64,000 bases of DNA from Xanthostigma xanthostigma (GCA_963575645.1 OY754469.1:14836001-14900000); one strand, 5' to 3'; shown: positions 11,371 to 22,839, numbered from the stretch's first letter. Made by a program: numbers and translations. Notes: generated by a model not told the origin, from the sequence alone.

Positions 11371-11597
11371 AATCATTTAACGTGTTAATTTGTCCACATA
11401 CCCGTAATAAATCTTATAATAAATCATAATGTTACACAATATAATTACCGTGTTTTTTCTGCGTGCTAATGGCTTTGCAGTCGAAGCACACATATAATAA
11501 TTTTTGTTGTATTTCACTTTATATTTTTCTTTTTTTCTAAATAATAAAAAAAGCAGATATCAAGTAGACGTAAGTATTTACTAGTATAAAGATTGTA

Positions 11598-12240
11598 TAG
11601 TCCGGTCAAAATAGACAAAAAAAATAGTGGTAGGTTTCCAATAATTCTCATAGAGCTGAAAATTGGTACAGGTCTTAGGTACACTATTACAAATGAAATA
11701 TCAAAAGTCCCCACCGATCCTACATCTGCTAAAAAATTTATTGAAGATCAAACGTTAAAAGTATCTGTTTTTTGCACTTTTCTCGTAAACGGTAAATGTT
11801 ATCTAAAAATAGTTCAAACAAAAGTTGTAGATCATGCAATTATCTACAAAAACTGTTCTTATACTTTTTTTTCTACGAATCACCATTCTTTTGAAATGGT
11901 GATTTCATACATCGAAAGTACTAATATGCATATTTTTGATAAATACGTTCAGTACATACATAGACATTTTAGTCTCATATCTCAGGAATAGTGATTCGTA
12001 GGGAAAAAATATAAGAACGGTTTTTGTAGACAATTGCATGATCTACAATTTTTGTCTGACCTGTTTTTAGATAACATTTACCGTTTATGAGAAAAGTGCA
12101 AAAAAAACGATACTTTTGACCTTCGACCTTGAATAGTTGTAGGATAGGTGGGAACTTTTGATAGTTTATTTTGATAGTGTACCAATTTTCAGGTCTATGC
12201 GAATTATAATAAATTGAAATGTTTATTTTGACAGGACTAT
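11598..12240. mobile_element. Foldback element family J, copy 1
   Basis: Most of the 640 bp is inverted repeat: AGTCCGGTCAAAATAGAC at the left matches TATTTTGACAGGACT at the right, and the halves pair through CTCGTAAACGGTAAATGTTA and GTAGATCATGCAATT. Copies are at 40,166-40,814 and 59,158-59,663. An open frame of 132 codons (11,593-11,991) overlaps it and fragments recur in the other copies, but frames appear on both strands of the palindrome, so I do not call a gene. Confidence 0.75.
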
Positions 12241-12526
12241 GTACTCCACATGTTGCGGTTTCAGATTTCACACCAGATTGTGTAATCTGTTAGCTTCGAC
12301 TGCATGGTGGGATGTCAATGGCCATTTGGTATCGATTTGACAGGAACATAAAACATGAGTTATCCGGTGTATATTATATAATTATTATTTCTTTCACGTA
12401 GTGAGCGATCGTTCAACTTCCGGCTGTTCAACATCCGGCGCAGTAACGGAAGTGCAACACGTCGCTCAGGTTAAACTCCAGTTGTTTTTACGTCACAGGG
12501 TTGGTTTAAAATTTATTGAAGCGTAT

Positions 12527-12812
12527 TAAGAAGGTTGATCCGTTACAGTCCCATTCAAAAGTAAGTCGAATTCTAAATGGGAACTTTTCCATAATAAATT
12601 TTTACAAAAGGTTATAAGTCGATGATACCAATAATATTATTGCATTAAAAGCATAAATAAATTTTTTTTTTAATATTAATTAATTATTTCTAACTTTTAA
12701 ATTTTTTGTACAAAGTTAGGTTAAAAAAAATAAATTTATGTAAATATCTGTATTTTACATATTTTTTACAGTAAATAATTAAAAAAAGAAATTAGAAGTA
12801 ATAAAAATTAAA
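12527..12812 (-). repeat. Right arm of the inverted repeat shared with 1-305
   Basis: Reverse complement of the window's first 305 bases with small indels and substitutions. Similarity starts at TTAAGAAGGTTGAT and runs to TTAGAAGTAATAAAAAT. Confidence 0.7.
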
Positions 12813-13228
12813 ATTAAATCATTAAAAAGTTGAAAACTCAGTTAAAATTGTTAAAACTGTCAAAAGTAAAAGTCCATAATCGAAAAGTGCTAAGGTTTAA
12901 TGATTTTTTTAATTGATTAAAAGTCTCCTAATTAAATTGGAAAAAATATTAAAATATGCGTAAGACATCGATGCTTTACGTAGTTAGTTTTCGGAACTGC
13001 TGACATTATTTGGTTATTTGCAAAAAAATAAAAAGTACAGTTTGCATGCTAGGTTGACATATTTTCCATAAGACTACATGTAAAAGTTTTTTTTAATTTT
13101 TAACTTTATAAATCTCCTAATGATTTTGGATTTTTTACAAAAAATTTTGTCATAAAAAAATCTATTAAAAAAACTTTATTTCAGATTTTTTTCATTATCT
13201 TCGTAAAACGGCTCAACCTCCTTAAATT
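12813..13228. other. AT-rich, no recognisable feature
   Basis: Only A/T-rich sequence; no motif or shared repeat seen. Confidence 0.6.
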
Positions 13229-13646
13229 AAGTTATACTTCTTTTGGCACATTATGAAAAACTGATGAGAGCGACTTTTTACGACGTAACCTCAAAATTAA
13301 CAGGATGAGGTTGGTCGCTGAAGCGCGCGAACACTGTAACATCAAAATTAACAGAATAAAATTGTTCGCAGAAAAAGGCTATCAACAGAATAGGGGTAGC
13401 GAATCATTGATTTACACTAGTGAACATGCCCTCGCCATAATATATCGTTCTAGTTATTTTCGGGTCTCTAAGTGATGAGGATAGAGTATGAGAGAGACCA
13501 TGTTCGCATGCGCGTAGCTTCTAATAGCTGTATTTTTGCTAATATCACTTCCATCCTTTTATTATTTTAATTCAATATATTATTTGCATACAATTCGAAA
13601 ATTGGTTTTTTATCACACCTAAAAAGTATAACTTCTAACGCGTGTA
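13229..13646 (-). mobile_element. Inverted-repeat element family F, copy 1
   Basis: Ends are GTTATACTTCTTTTGGC and AAGTATAACTTCTAACGCG, inverted. A diverged copy at 57,281-58,375 is split by a family D insertion. The interior holds CATGCGCGTAGCTTCTAATAGC and no coding sequence. Confidence 0.6.
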
Positions 13647-13795
13647 AATATATATACGCATCCATTTTTTTAATAAAAAACGCAGGTGAAAAAGAGTGCT
13701 TCAAGACTACACAGTTTAATGATAAAACTATACGGAATACAAGGCTAAAATATTAAAACAATTTTTATTCACTAAAACATTATTTATTGGTCAAC

Positions 13796-13822
13796 GTTTC
13801 GGCAATATTTCTTGCCTTCACA
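13796..13822 (-). ncRNA. Degenerate hammerhead-type core
   Basis: On the minus strand GTGAAGG replaces CTGANGA, followed by a GCAA/TTGC stem and CGAAACGTTGACC. The first core box is damaged, so activity is unlikely; it marks an old Penelope-like terminal repeat. Confidence 0.4.
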
Positions 13823-13942
13823 TAGTTTAAGTAAAACTGTCTCATTCACCGACATACTTAACTCTCTGTTTACCATACCCTAAAAATAATGCAATACTTT
13901 TACGTATAGATACTCTATCTAGAACAATTTATTGACATAGAA

Positions 13943-14198
13943 CAGGGGTGGAGAACCTATATGGCACGCAACAACAGGTGGCACGCGACAGATTATTTTT
14001 GGCACAGCATTGATTGAGGTGAAAAATCGAGATAATTAAAAATACGCTAGATGCCGAAAACAATTGACTATCACCAAATAACAAACACGAAAAAGTTTCA
14101 TGGCGCTCAGTGCATTTACCAAAATTATTATTTTTATCTATATTTGATTCATTTTTTGACAACTAAATTTATTTGGCTGCTTGTCGGCACCACCCCTG
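13943..14198. mobile_element. Short hAT-like element
   Basis: Starts CAGGGGTGGAGAACC and ends CCACCCCTG, with TGGCAC words near both ends, as in many non-autonomous hAT elements. The flanking octamers (ACATAGAA, ACATTTTC) share only four bases, so the target duplication is unconvincing. Confidence 0.5.
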
Positions 14199-15243
14199 AC
14201 ATTTTCACTTAGCAAGTTAAGTATTTCCTTTAACGGTTGTATACCTATTCGTTTTTTCTTAATATAACTACATTTCCATCAATTGTTTCCATATTCAAGC
14301 GAAATCAATTTTCACTTCGAAAAAAATTATCAGTGCGGTCCTGATAAATCGGCACGTTATTTTTTCTAACTATCAGCAAGTGTCGAGACACTAATGCACT
14401 TTACATTTAGCAAGCCGTGGCAGCGCACTGCATTTGTTACTTGGTTGCCCTTTTAAAAGTTGCTCGATCGGGTCTATAACTATACTTGACCCAATTAACG
14501 GACGTAGACGTTGCTATAGTTAACGGGTGAAAAATGTCAAGGACACAGGAGCTGTCAATTATTTATTTAACACTTTTAAGATAACGGTACCGTAATGTAG
14601 CGACCTTAACATGGCGGTGAATGCTGTAACAAAAAAAGTAAATGTATTCCGCTTTTTAACGTTATGTTGATGCCACCGCTACCGAAAAAGTTACATTCAA
14701 AAGACCCCGCACAAAGCCTTATGAAATTTGGTTTTCGATTGATCGAAAATGGTTTTATTTTATAGTTTAAAGGTCACTAAGAAAAAGTGTCCATGGGCGC
14801 ATAGCCTAAAAACCAATAGATTCTTAGCTACAGATATGTTTAGCGAGATTTTAGATATAGGGATATCCCATTGAATTCACAATCTTAAAAAATGCTATAG
14901 CTCTAGAAATATGTTTTTGAGTGCGCTGAATCCGAATATAACGTTATCTAACTATTCTAATATTTATATCTACACTTCTATACTAATATATGAAGCTGAA
15001 GAGTTTGTTTATAATATCTATATTTTACATATAATATGGTGTGGTTGTTCGGTGTCTGTATATATAGTAACGGATTACAAAATCCACATACTGTGAGAGT
15101 TGTTTTTTAATAATTTATACAGACGTTAGCTCAATTAATTCAAATAAATACAAGCCTATAATTGAACAGTTTTAAAGATTCCTAGAGCGAATTTTCAGTT
15201 TTCATCACTTTTTTCTGTCTATATTTTTAGTACCTATCTTCTA
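14199..15243. other. Mostly unassigned, with one repeat fragment
   Basis: At 14,575-14,695 a fragment (CCGTAATGTAGCGACC...CATGGCGGTGAATG...GCCACCGCTACCG) is related to the inverted-repeat element at 43,802-44,019. At 14,976-15,010 there is a scrap of the Helitron 5' end (CTATACTAATATATGAAGCT). The rest shows nothing. Confidence 0.5.
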
Positions 15244-15510
15244 TCTATACTAATATATAAAGCTGAAGAGTTTGTTTGTTTGCGGTTAAACGCGCTAATC
15301 TCAGGAACTATACTGGTTAGAATTGATTTTTTCTTTGTTGGATAGTCCAGGAAAGCTATAGACTATATAATATCACGCTACGATCAATAGGAGCGAAGCA
15401 TTAATGAATAACTCCGATCATCATGAAATTTAGATACAACATTCATCTCAGTAAACTAAGATGAACGTGCGTTCTCATGTCTCCCCCCCCCCCATTCGTT
15501 CTTTTGCACC
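15244..15510 (+). mobile_element. Helitron 5' portion (3' end missing)
   Basis: Begins TCTATACTAATATATAAAGC followed by GAGTTTGTTTGTTTG and CGCGCTAATCTCAGGAACTA, matching the unit at 61,434-61,795 on the other strand. It stops before the terminal hairpin and CTAG. Confidence 0.6.
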
Positions 15511-16087
15511 GCCATATTCCAGTATGACTATTTAGGAAACCTATGCTTAAGCGAGCAGAAGATGTAAGAAAAAAATTAACTAGCTTCAGATTTGAACCCA
15601 ACAGACTCTTGTTTACTCTGAGTCATTTTACGCTAAGTTGAACTTGAAAATTGACTTATGATTATTTGGAGAGTTTTGTTTATTTACTGAACATAACCGA
15701 CATAGCGCAAGCGAATTTGCAAAATAGACGTTCGCCTTTGGCAATGTCTGTAATCTACTTAATAAAATTGTAACACTGTTTGCCTGATAGATAACGCACA
15801 GCCTAAACCGGTGCATCTAGAAGCATGAAATTTTGCACATGAGTTCCTTATAAAATGTATAGGTGAGCCCTAGGAAAGGGTTCTTGTACATTCGTCCTCT
15901 AAGGGGGTTAAATATTTAATCTATAAAATAAAAAATTGTCAAATTTCGGATGATACTAAAAATTGCAGACATCAGATAAATAGCCGACAAATAATATTGT
16001 AATACGGTGGAGCCGTAGATTCCATTATTTTTGTATGAAACATTGTTTCATCTCAATCGCGTGCAGAGCCGTTGGTAGCGACTAGAT
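15511..16087. other. No recognisable feature
   Basis: A reversed B-box-like word (GGGTTCAAATC on the minus strand, about 15,590-15,600) hints at a SINE scrap, but no A box is found. Confidence 0.5.
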
Positions 16088-16640
16088 CAGAGGTTCCCAA
16101 ACTTTTTTGTCTCGTAGACCACTTGCCATGTTTTTCGGTTTTGGGTAGACCCCCTGCTTATCTGATATTGATTTTTTGCAAATTCATTAATTTAAAATGT
16201 ATTTTTGACAACCGGTATAGCGCTACTCACTTTAAACGATTTAAATTTATAACGGTAGTGAAATGTAGTGTGAAATGTTTATAGTTTTATACATTTATTA
16301 ATTAGATTCAGATTAAAACCGAATCAAATTAAAATTTGCTTTCTGTTACATAAAATAACTAAGCAAAAAATAAATGCTTTTAGTGTGAGGGATGAAACCA
16401 TAGGATGAAACTGATGCTTTAATAATAAATTTTCAAAAGTTGGCATCAATTTAGTTAGATTTAATCTTAAATCTCTTCGGTTAACGATGTCCAGTTTGTT
16501 TCTTTTTTTGTTAGGAGATTCACTATCGTTGACCCCCATTTTCATTTCATGGACCCCCAATTTTTTTCCCGCTGACATGGACCCCTTGCAAGTTGTCGTC
16601 GACCCCCGGGGGTCGATATAGACCACTTTGGGAATCACTG
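16088..16640. mobile_element. Non-autonomous hAT element, copy 1
   Basis: Ends CAGAGGTTCCCAAACTTTT and ...CTTTGGGAATCACTG are inverted, and the element is flanked by a perfect 8-bp duplication, GACTAGAT (16,080-16,087 and 16,641-16,648). It is 553 bp and non-coding. A second copy in the opposite orientation is at 30,638-31,478. Confidence 0.9.
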
Positions 16641-17329
16641 GACTAGATTAACTATAAAATTATTTAAATGAAATACAATTTTCATAAGCAATCAGTTCAT
16701 TAATATAATGACATGTCTAACATAAAAAACGATGAGTGGATTCGATTATTATTCGTTTATTGATTCTGTTTTAACGGTTCAACGATTTAATGACATGGCG
16801 TGTCTAAATTGCTGTCCACTACGCCCAATAACTGATTAATCGCCTCTCGTTTGTTTTTTTCCCGCTTATGGTTTGTTTCTTTCAATAATTTAGTAATTGC
16901 CACATAAACACCGCACGTAACGACCATTTTAAATAAAAGCACAATATTAATTATGACTGTTTGTGTCAAAAGAACTATTAAAACTTACGACCTTTTTTCA
17001 TGACAATTAGCTATAGTACCTAAAGTCCCACAATAGCAGGAGAGAGTCATTATTATAATACGATTCGCTTAATGGAGCGACACAACATTGAAACAATGTA
17101 AAGCATACTCGCTTCATTCATAAAAAACTATGCCGCTTATATTACTTTGTAAATACTCTACAGAGTCAATAGGGTTTGACACTAAAAAAAAAACGATTAA
17201 ATTTCGTGTATACAGTAATTTATCGAATAAGAAATCAGAAATTATCGATTGGTATTCACAAAAAAAGGAGGTTGATTTAATATTTCAATTTTAAAATTTG
17301 CAATTTTTGGACATGTCAATGAACGCCAC
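16641..17329. other. No recognisable feature
   Basis: A 60-codon minus-strand frame (16,787-16,969) resembles nothing I know. No repeats shared within the window. Confidence 0.5.
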
Positions 17330-17485
17330 CCGCCATTATGGTTTGAAGTGTGACGTCAGACTTGTAGTAAACACACATATACCTATATAAGTATAACACA
17401 CACGTGACTAAACACTAAACGAGCCTTGTGTGCACTTGTTTGTGTACTACAAGAATGACGTCATATAGTAGGTAAACATGGCGGC
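17330..17485. mobile_element. Short imperfect hairpin element
   Basis: CCGCCATTATGG...GTGACGTCAGACTTGTAGTA is mirrored by TACTACAAGAATGACGTCAT...CATGGCGGC. About 45-bp imperfect inverted arms with conserved TGACGTCA cores suggest a MITE. Confidence 0.55.
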
Positions 17486-17558
17486 TCGTTTTTTCGCGCC
17501 AACTTATATATTTAAAACTTTGAGTGCTATTTTATTCTTTAAACGATTATACATTTAA

Positions 17559-18442
17559 GGACGTAGTCCTATGTTCAGGCTCGTTTTCAACCGTTATTTC
17601 AGAATTTTTTTTTAATATCAATATAATGTACGATGTTTTCAATTTTGTTACATGTTTTTACTGACATCGTAAACTAAGAAAAAAAATTTTTTTTTGCTTA
17701 ATTTTACGCCATTTTATAATTGTTTTTTTAACCTAAAGTAGACAACTTTAAATGGAGGTAGGTGGGTAGCGCGGGTGATAACGTCACTTGGAGTCAACTG
17801 AATTATAAAAATTAAATTGGTTATTGTTTCGTAGGCTTATGGCTCTATCCCGTACTAGAAATAAACATTTTTATTGATAAATAATAAAATGGCGGGTTTT
17901 AGAAAAAAAACAACGAGAAAATCGTGTTTTTTTCGTTGAAAATCGGTAAAAAAAATAGAAATAATTTTTATAATTAAGTAATTCTAGTACCGGACGGAGC
18001 TATTGTTGTGTAGATTACCCTGTGCAAAACTGAAAGCAATCGGTTGTATACAATTGTTTCAATCACCCGCGTCACTTAGAAAAACGTAGTTTTGAGAAAA
18101 ACGCGTTTAAAGTTTTAATTTCAGATTTCTTACAAAAAAATTAAAATGAATATTTACACTAATCAGCTATACCTGGTGTATATTATACCTTCCGTTTCTT
18201 AAAGGCATCGTTTTCGGCTAATTTGTTTGCTCTACTCTGTGAGAGTATAAGGGTAACGTGATAACAATTGAGAGGTAAGAGCAGATAAGATCGTTGCTGT
18301 TCTCGACTATATAGCTATAGCTTTGTAAATATTTAATATTTCGGTCTAAAATTTTTACAGTATTTTCTCAATATATTATACTTACTAAAAATGTAAAAAA
18401 CATAAATTCGTTTTTTCAAAACCCGAACACCAGACTACGTCC
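17559..18442. mobile_element. 884-bp element flanked by TTAA
   Basis: TTAA sits at both ends (17,555-17,558 and 18,443-18,446). Inverted ends read GGACGTAGTCCTATGTTCAG and (minus strand) GGACGTAGTCTGGTGTTCGG. TTAA target sites are used by piggyBac and Kolobok elements; the superfamily is not decided. The interior is non-coding. Confidence 0.65.
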
Positions 18443-18446
18443 TTAA

Positions 18447-19433
18447 GCGAAGTGAAAATTGCTGTGACTAATATACTACGATATTATGAACATTTGAAGA
18501 TATTGAAAAATAAGAGTCATTCACCAACGTGAATTATAAATTTAAATAAACTTAATACGGTTGAAATTTGCGTTTTACTTAATATTAAAACCTTAAATAA
18601 ATACTGAAAATGTTCTTTAAAATAGAATATGCAGTCAGATTGGTAACTCGCTTGTAAATAGAAAAGAAAAACTAATTGCAATTCATAAAGAACGATGGTT
18701 TGTCAAAGGAAATGGTGTAATTTCCTTTCAAATAAACATCGCTTAATTCATGCTATTTTATTTGAATGACATATTTTACTTTGTAGTAATAAGTTTTATA
18801 ATTCATTAATAACATTTTTTTTTATACAAATTAAGCGACGGCCTCAAACTGCGCACTGTAGGTATACTTGGCTCGTAATCTTTATTACACGAACTGCGCA
18901 CTGTACAAAAGACCATAAAAATTCACAGTAGGTACACGAACTGCGCACCAGGCAAAGAAAAAGGAATGAAAAATAAAACTTAACAGCTCTGCAAGTTTTA
19001 AAAGCACAGCGCCAAAACGACTCGCCATTTTTTTAAACCTTCGAAAAGGAAAACTTTACACCTTCCAAAACCAAAATTCGTTTCCTCTTTCACTATACTG
19101 AAAAACGGGATTCATAATGAATATCAGACGCTAGAGTAACTTTAGCAAGACTTCACTACAAGCACCTCCACAAAAAAAATCTGATGAACAATTGAAAAAT
19201 GAACATTTCCATCAAAAGCAAATGCACATCTACCTGACAATGCGAAGATAATTCAATTAAGAAAAGGCATTAATAATTATTTTTGTAGATACCAGCAATT
19301 GGACTAGTGCGGAATTCATGTTAATTATTACAGGTAATAAAATAAAAAACGTTTCCGAAAAATTTAATATATTATGATATTGGCAACCCTTGAAAGCGAA
19401 AAGCATGATCAGGGATTCCCTAAAATACGAAGC
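18447..19433. other. Unassigned, with a spaced short repeat
   Basis: AACTGCGCAC occurs three times at 18,845-18,952, twice followed by TGTA, with GTAGGTA-type words between. It may be a decayed tandem repeat. Nothing else was recognised. Confidence 0.5.
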
Positions 19434-20216
19434 AGGTCGTTTCGACGCCAACGGTTCGACGCCAACGTTTCGACGCGTGGTCAGTTCGACGCCGTACGTT
19501 TCGACGCGGGGTCAGTTCGACGCCATACTCTTTTTTCGTGCTTTTTTTATTTTTAGAATAACTTTGCATCATCATTCAAATAAATGCGATATGCCTGATA
19601 TAATATAACATATATTTTATATCTATATATATAAAACAAAGTCGTGTTAGTTACACCATTTATAACTCAAGAACGGCTTAACTGATTTTAAAAAACTTTT
19701 TTTTGTTCGATTCGTCTCCAGGCAGAATAACACCTACGGTCGTTCGTTTTTGAATTTTACTTTACTGCCAGTATGGACATGACAACAAATTGTTGTGAAT
19801 CGTTCCACGTAAAGTTCAACGGGAAATTTTAATAATAAAGTACAACGACAGGCTTTTCTTATCAACGAAGTAATTCCTGTTGAATTCTTTGTTATAGCTT
19901 TTTGGGTTTCACATTAACATTTATTATATATAATATCTATTATATCAGTCATATTACTTATTTATTTGAATCACGCTTCATATATAACATATAAAATATA
20001 TATTATATTATATCAGGCATATCGCATTTATTTAAATGATGCAAAGTTATTCTAAAAATAAAAAAAATAGGAAAAAAAGTATGGCGTCGAACTGACCCCG
20101 CGTCGAAACGACCTCGCGTCGAACTGACCACGCGTCGAAACTTTGGCGTCGAACCGTTGGCGTCGAACCGTTGGCGTCGAACCGTTGGCGTCGAAACGTT
20201 GGCGTCGAACTGACCT
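19434..20216. mobile_element. Inverted-repeat element with GGCGTCGAA minisatellite ends
   Basis: Both ends carry short tandem units built on TTCGACGCCAACG, in opposite orientation (19,434-19,530 and 20,085-20,216). Inside these, a ~100-bp AT-rich arm (TTTAGAATAACTTTGCATCA...ATATGCCTGATATAATATA) is also inverted. The central 350 bp includes TTATAACTCAAGAACGGC, typical of a separate nested repeat. The right array has more units than the left, so the arrays have expanded independently. Confidence 0.65.
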
Positions 20217-20427
20217 GTACCGCCTAAAATAATTGTTATTAAATGTGCATTTAATGTCGTATTTTTCTAGACTTGAAAACTGCTGCTCATGAATAACAAT
20301 AAAGCAACTTGAACAAATTTTAAAAAAATATATCAGTGTTTACGTAAGCATAGGTGGGGGTAAAACCTTTGCTTAGTTTTGCCGACAAGGGGTAGGGAGG
20401 GTAAAAAATTGCTAAAATTCTGTTTAC

Positions 20428-21040
20428 GTACATACATACATACATATTTTATTTTGCCCAAAAACCAAATACATGATATAAGCTCGTCACAATTAAAAGA
20501 ACATTAAGATACAAAGTCACTAATAGAATAAAAACATTTCTGTAATAAAAATTTGCGTAGTTTATTTTTAAAAGATCTAAAGTCACCAATGCATTTAATA
20601 TAAGCCGGTAAAACGTTATACAAAGTGGCACAGAAACAAAACGGCCCTTTAGAATATAATGATAGGCGGTAACGGGGGACATAGATATCAGCAGATGAAC
20701 GCGTGTTATAGCTATGAATATCATTAATTAATGAAAATTCAGATAAGTGTTGCTTAGCAAACTTACAAGCTTCGAAGATAACTATAGAAGGAAACGTCAG
20801 TATGTTTTTGTTGATGAAAATAGGTCGACACGAATCATTAAACTTTAGCTTAAAGATTAGTCTCAAAATACGTTTTTGTAAAATGAAGACACGTTTCCAT
20901 GAGGAACTGTGCCCCCATACGAAAACATTATAACTCATGGTTGAATGAGCAAAAGCATAATAAATATTTAACAGAGATTTAGTGTCCAAAGTTGAATTTA
21001 GATTTCTAATTGAATATGCAGTATAGCTCAATAGCACGTA
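20428..21040 (-). mobile_element. 5'-truncated non-LTR retrotransposon
   Basis: The minus strand carries the last part of a reverse transcriptase frame, a short 3' UTR and a terminal TGTA tandem tail (20,428-20,446). Truncation at the 5' end and a simple-repeat tail are the usual outcome of target-primed reverse transcription. Recognisable similarity stops near 21,040; an A/T-rich tract follows. Confidence 0.7.
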
Positions 21041-21073
21041 ATATTTGAATGGCCCCAAAAGTACACATCCCAC
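20504..21073 (-). pseudogene. Reverse transcriptase C-terminal region
   Basis: The 189-residue frame matches the region downstream of the catalytic palm in CR1/Jockey-like reverse transcriptases. From about residue 13 it shows LLSYTAYSIRNLNSTL, then IYYAFAHSTMSYNVFVWG (SYG..WG region), VFILQKRILRLIF, a SCRPIF segment, SYNTRSS and LPAYIK...FRSFKNKLRKFLL near the end. These blocks recur in that order in the family. The YxDD catalytic motif and the endonuclease lie upstream and are missing. The ATG at 21,073 is probably internal to the ancestral protein. It is an open but truncated remnant. Confidence 0.75.
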
Positions 21074-21189
21074 TAAGTTTACAACTGCATGATAAAATAA
21101 AAGAAATAAAAAAATGATAAAAAAAAGTTCAAAAAAAGGTTAAAAAAAACTAAAAAAAAATAATTAAAAATTGAAAAAAAAATATAACC

Positions 21190-21255
21190 TAGATATAACT
21201 TCTTGTATGAACGAAAGTCAGCTCTGACGCGTAAAGCGATTATAGAGCACATACC
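21190..21255 (-). repeat. Dispersed repeat shared with 25,336-25,428
   Basis: Contains ATATAACTTCTTGTATGAAC and AAAGTCAGCTCTGACGCG, which recur inverted at 25,365-25,428. Confidence 0.6.
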
Positions 21256-21847
21256 ATTAGCAGTGTAACGATAATGTGCATTACATTGTTTATATATGAA
21301 AAGTTCATTGAGTGAGTGAACAAATAATTAAATTGAGAATGAATAACATTTTCTGTATGAAATTTATTATTGGCTGAGAGATTATGAACATTTTCATTAG
21401 CACGAACGTGCCTTTTTGATTTAGCGTAGGTAAAATTGGAATCTTTCATTTTTCTTCAGCATGTTTTTCTCTCAACGCGTATTTTCATTTCTCTAGTTTC
21501 TCATGTTTTGTTCTTAACTTTATCGCAGTCACTTAACATTCAACAATCGCGCCCTGAATTTGTAACGGTTGAAGAAAAGAAACTCGTCTTGTAGTGTTTT
21601 TGTTTTTTCCTTTTAACCCTTTGTATGTCGAGTTTTTATTCGTTTAAATGAAACTCGAATATACGATGCAGTAGAATAAAATATTTAAATGTGTTTTCTA
21701 TTAGTCAAGTGATTTGATGAATTTAAATTATGTGCATTACTACGGAATTTTTCCTAGTCTAAACATTTAAATGTTAAGAAATACATTTGCTTTATAGAAA
21801 TGAGCGGACGTAACTGATGGAAAAACACACCGGGTGCGTCTAAATCT
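21256..21847. other. No recognisable feature
   Basis: Unassigned sequence; the GTATAT/ATATGAAA-rich part shows no gene or repeat that I can name. Confidence 0.5.
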
Positions 21848-21955
21848 TGGTCACTGCCCCCGTTTTGGCCACTGCCCCCGTTTTGCTCACTGTCACCGTT
21901 TTGCGTTTTGATGACTGCCCCCGTTTTGATCTCTGCCCTCGTTTTGGTCATTAAA
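21848..21955. repeat. 18-bp minisatellite
   Basis: Five to six units of roughly CACTGCCCCCGTTTTGGC, with substitutions and a small insertion between the third and fourth units. Read on the minus strand it gives an apparent QNGGSG-type peptide repeat, an effect of the 18-bp period. Confidence 0.8.
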
Positions 21956-22839
21956 CAGAAAAGGGCGTGTCGATCAAATTCCTGTCGTGACGTATTCGTA
22001 CCTACACACTACCCGTTAGCCAATCAGATCCAATTCTCCTCTAACAGCTTATTTCCTCCACTCCTGTCGATGCCGTTTTTTATTTTTGTTTTCAATGGTA
22101 TCAACCCTCAACCTACTTTCCATTTTAACCAATTTTACTACAGTAGATTACGTTTACAAGAAACTTCGTGGGTCTTAGAAAAAGGCATCCGCTAAAATAA
22201 TGTAGGTATAGCCGCATATTCAGATCTGTTTTATAAATATTTATTCTGAACTTTAGGATCCTTTCCTGATGTATTTCGCGAATATTCGCATATTTTTTGA
22301 CAATCGCATTTACAAAATTCATGCGAATATTAGATACCTAATATCTAAAAAAAATGTTTTTTTAATGTGAAAGAATCTATACAAACAAAAAAAAATTGAA
22401 GTACATTTGTTTGTAATGTCAAAATAATAGCTTTTTACTAAATGCATATGAAAGTATATACGGTTTTAGAAATAATAAATAGTGTTCCGAGCAAAATAAA
22501 TTAAAACCCATGTACACGAAGTCGCAGGTAACAGCTAGTATTAAATAAAACAGAAAATATTAATTTCTTAGCTTTTTTATAAGAAAAGTTTTTTCTTACT
22601 CCTTTTTTTTTAAAAGTTTATTCGCAAAGGTAATCTTGCAGTTATATATAATATCTTTCATCAGTAATGAAGATTTATAATCAACCTAGTACCCAGACCC
22701 ACTACAAACGTGTGCGTGCTACTTGCGAGGCCAATCAGCTATCATATTTTAACCTTGGACAAATGACGCCAGATTTGAAAACTAAATATTCGCAGTTGCA
22801 TTCGCAAATATCACGAATGTCTACAAATTGGCATTCGAT
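21956..22839. other. Unassigned, one Helitron-like scrap
   Basis: Near 22,515-22,545 CGAAGTCGCAGGTAACAGCT followed by AGT is an end motif also seen in family D repeats. Otherwise nothing is recognised. Confidence 0.5.

Larger units (their letters stand above)
10891..11420. repeat. Palindrome with 250-bp arms, Penelope-like
   Basis: Positions 10,891-11,140 and 11,171-11,420 are inverted copies with no indel and no mismatch at the points I compared; a 30-bp spacer separates them. Each arm carries the CTGATGA...GAAAC core of a hammerhead ribozyme. Penelope-like elements are known to carry such ribozymes in their terminal repeats and to arrange repeats in inverted orientation, so this may be a tail-to-tail remnant. 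No reverse transcriptase or GIY-YIG frame is present. The near identity implies recent origin or gene conversion. Confidence 0.75.

Noticed and set aside
11593-11991. 132-codon frame as a gene
   Set aside because: It lies in a palindromic foldback repeat, with similar frames on the other strand and in other copies; no start context or domain.
21754-21951. QNGGSG-repeat protein
   Set aside because: The repeat arises from the 18-bp minisatellite, which is not otherwise in a credible gene.
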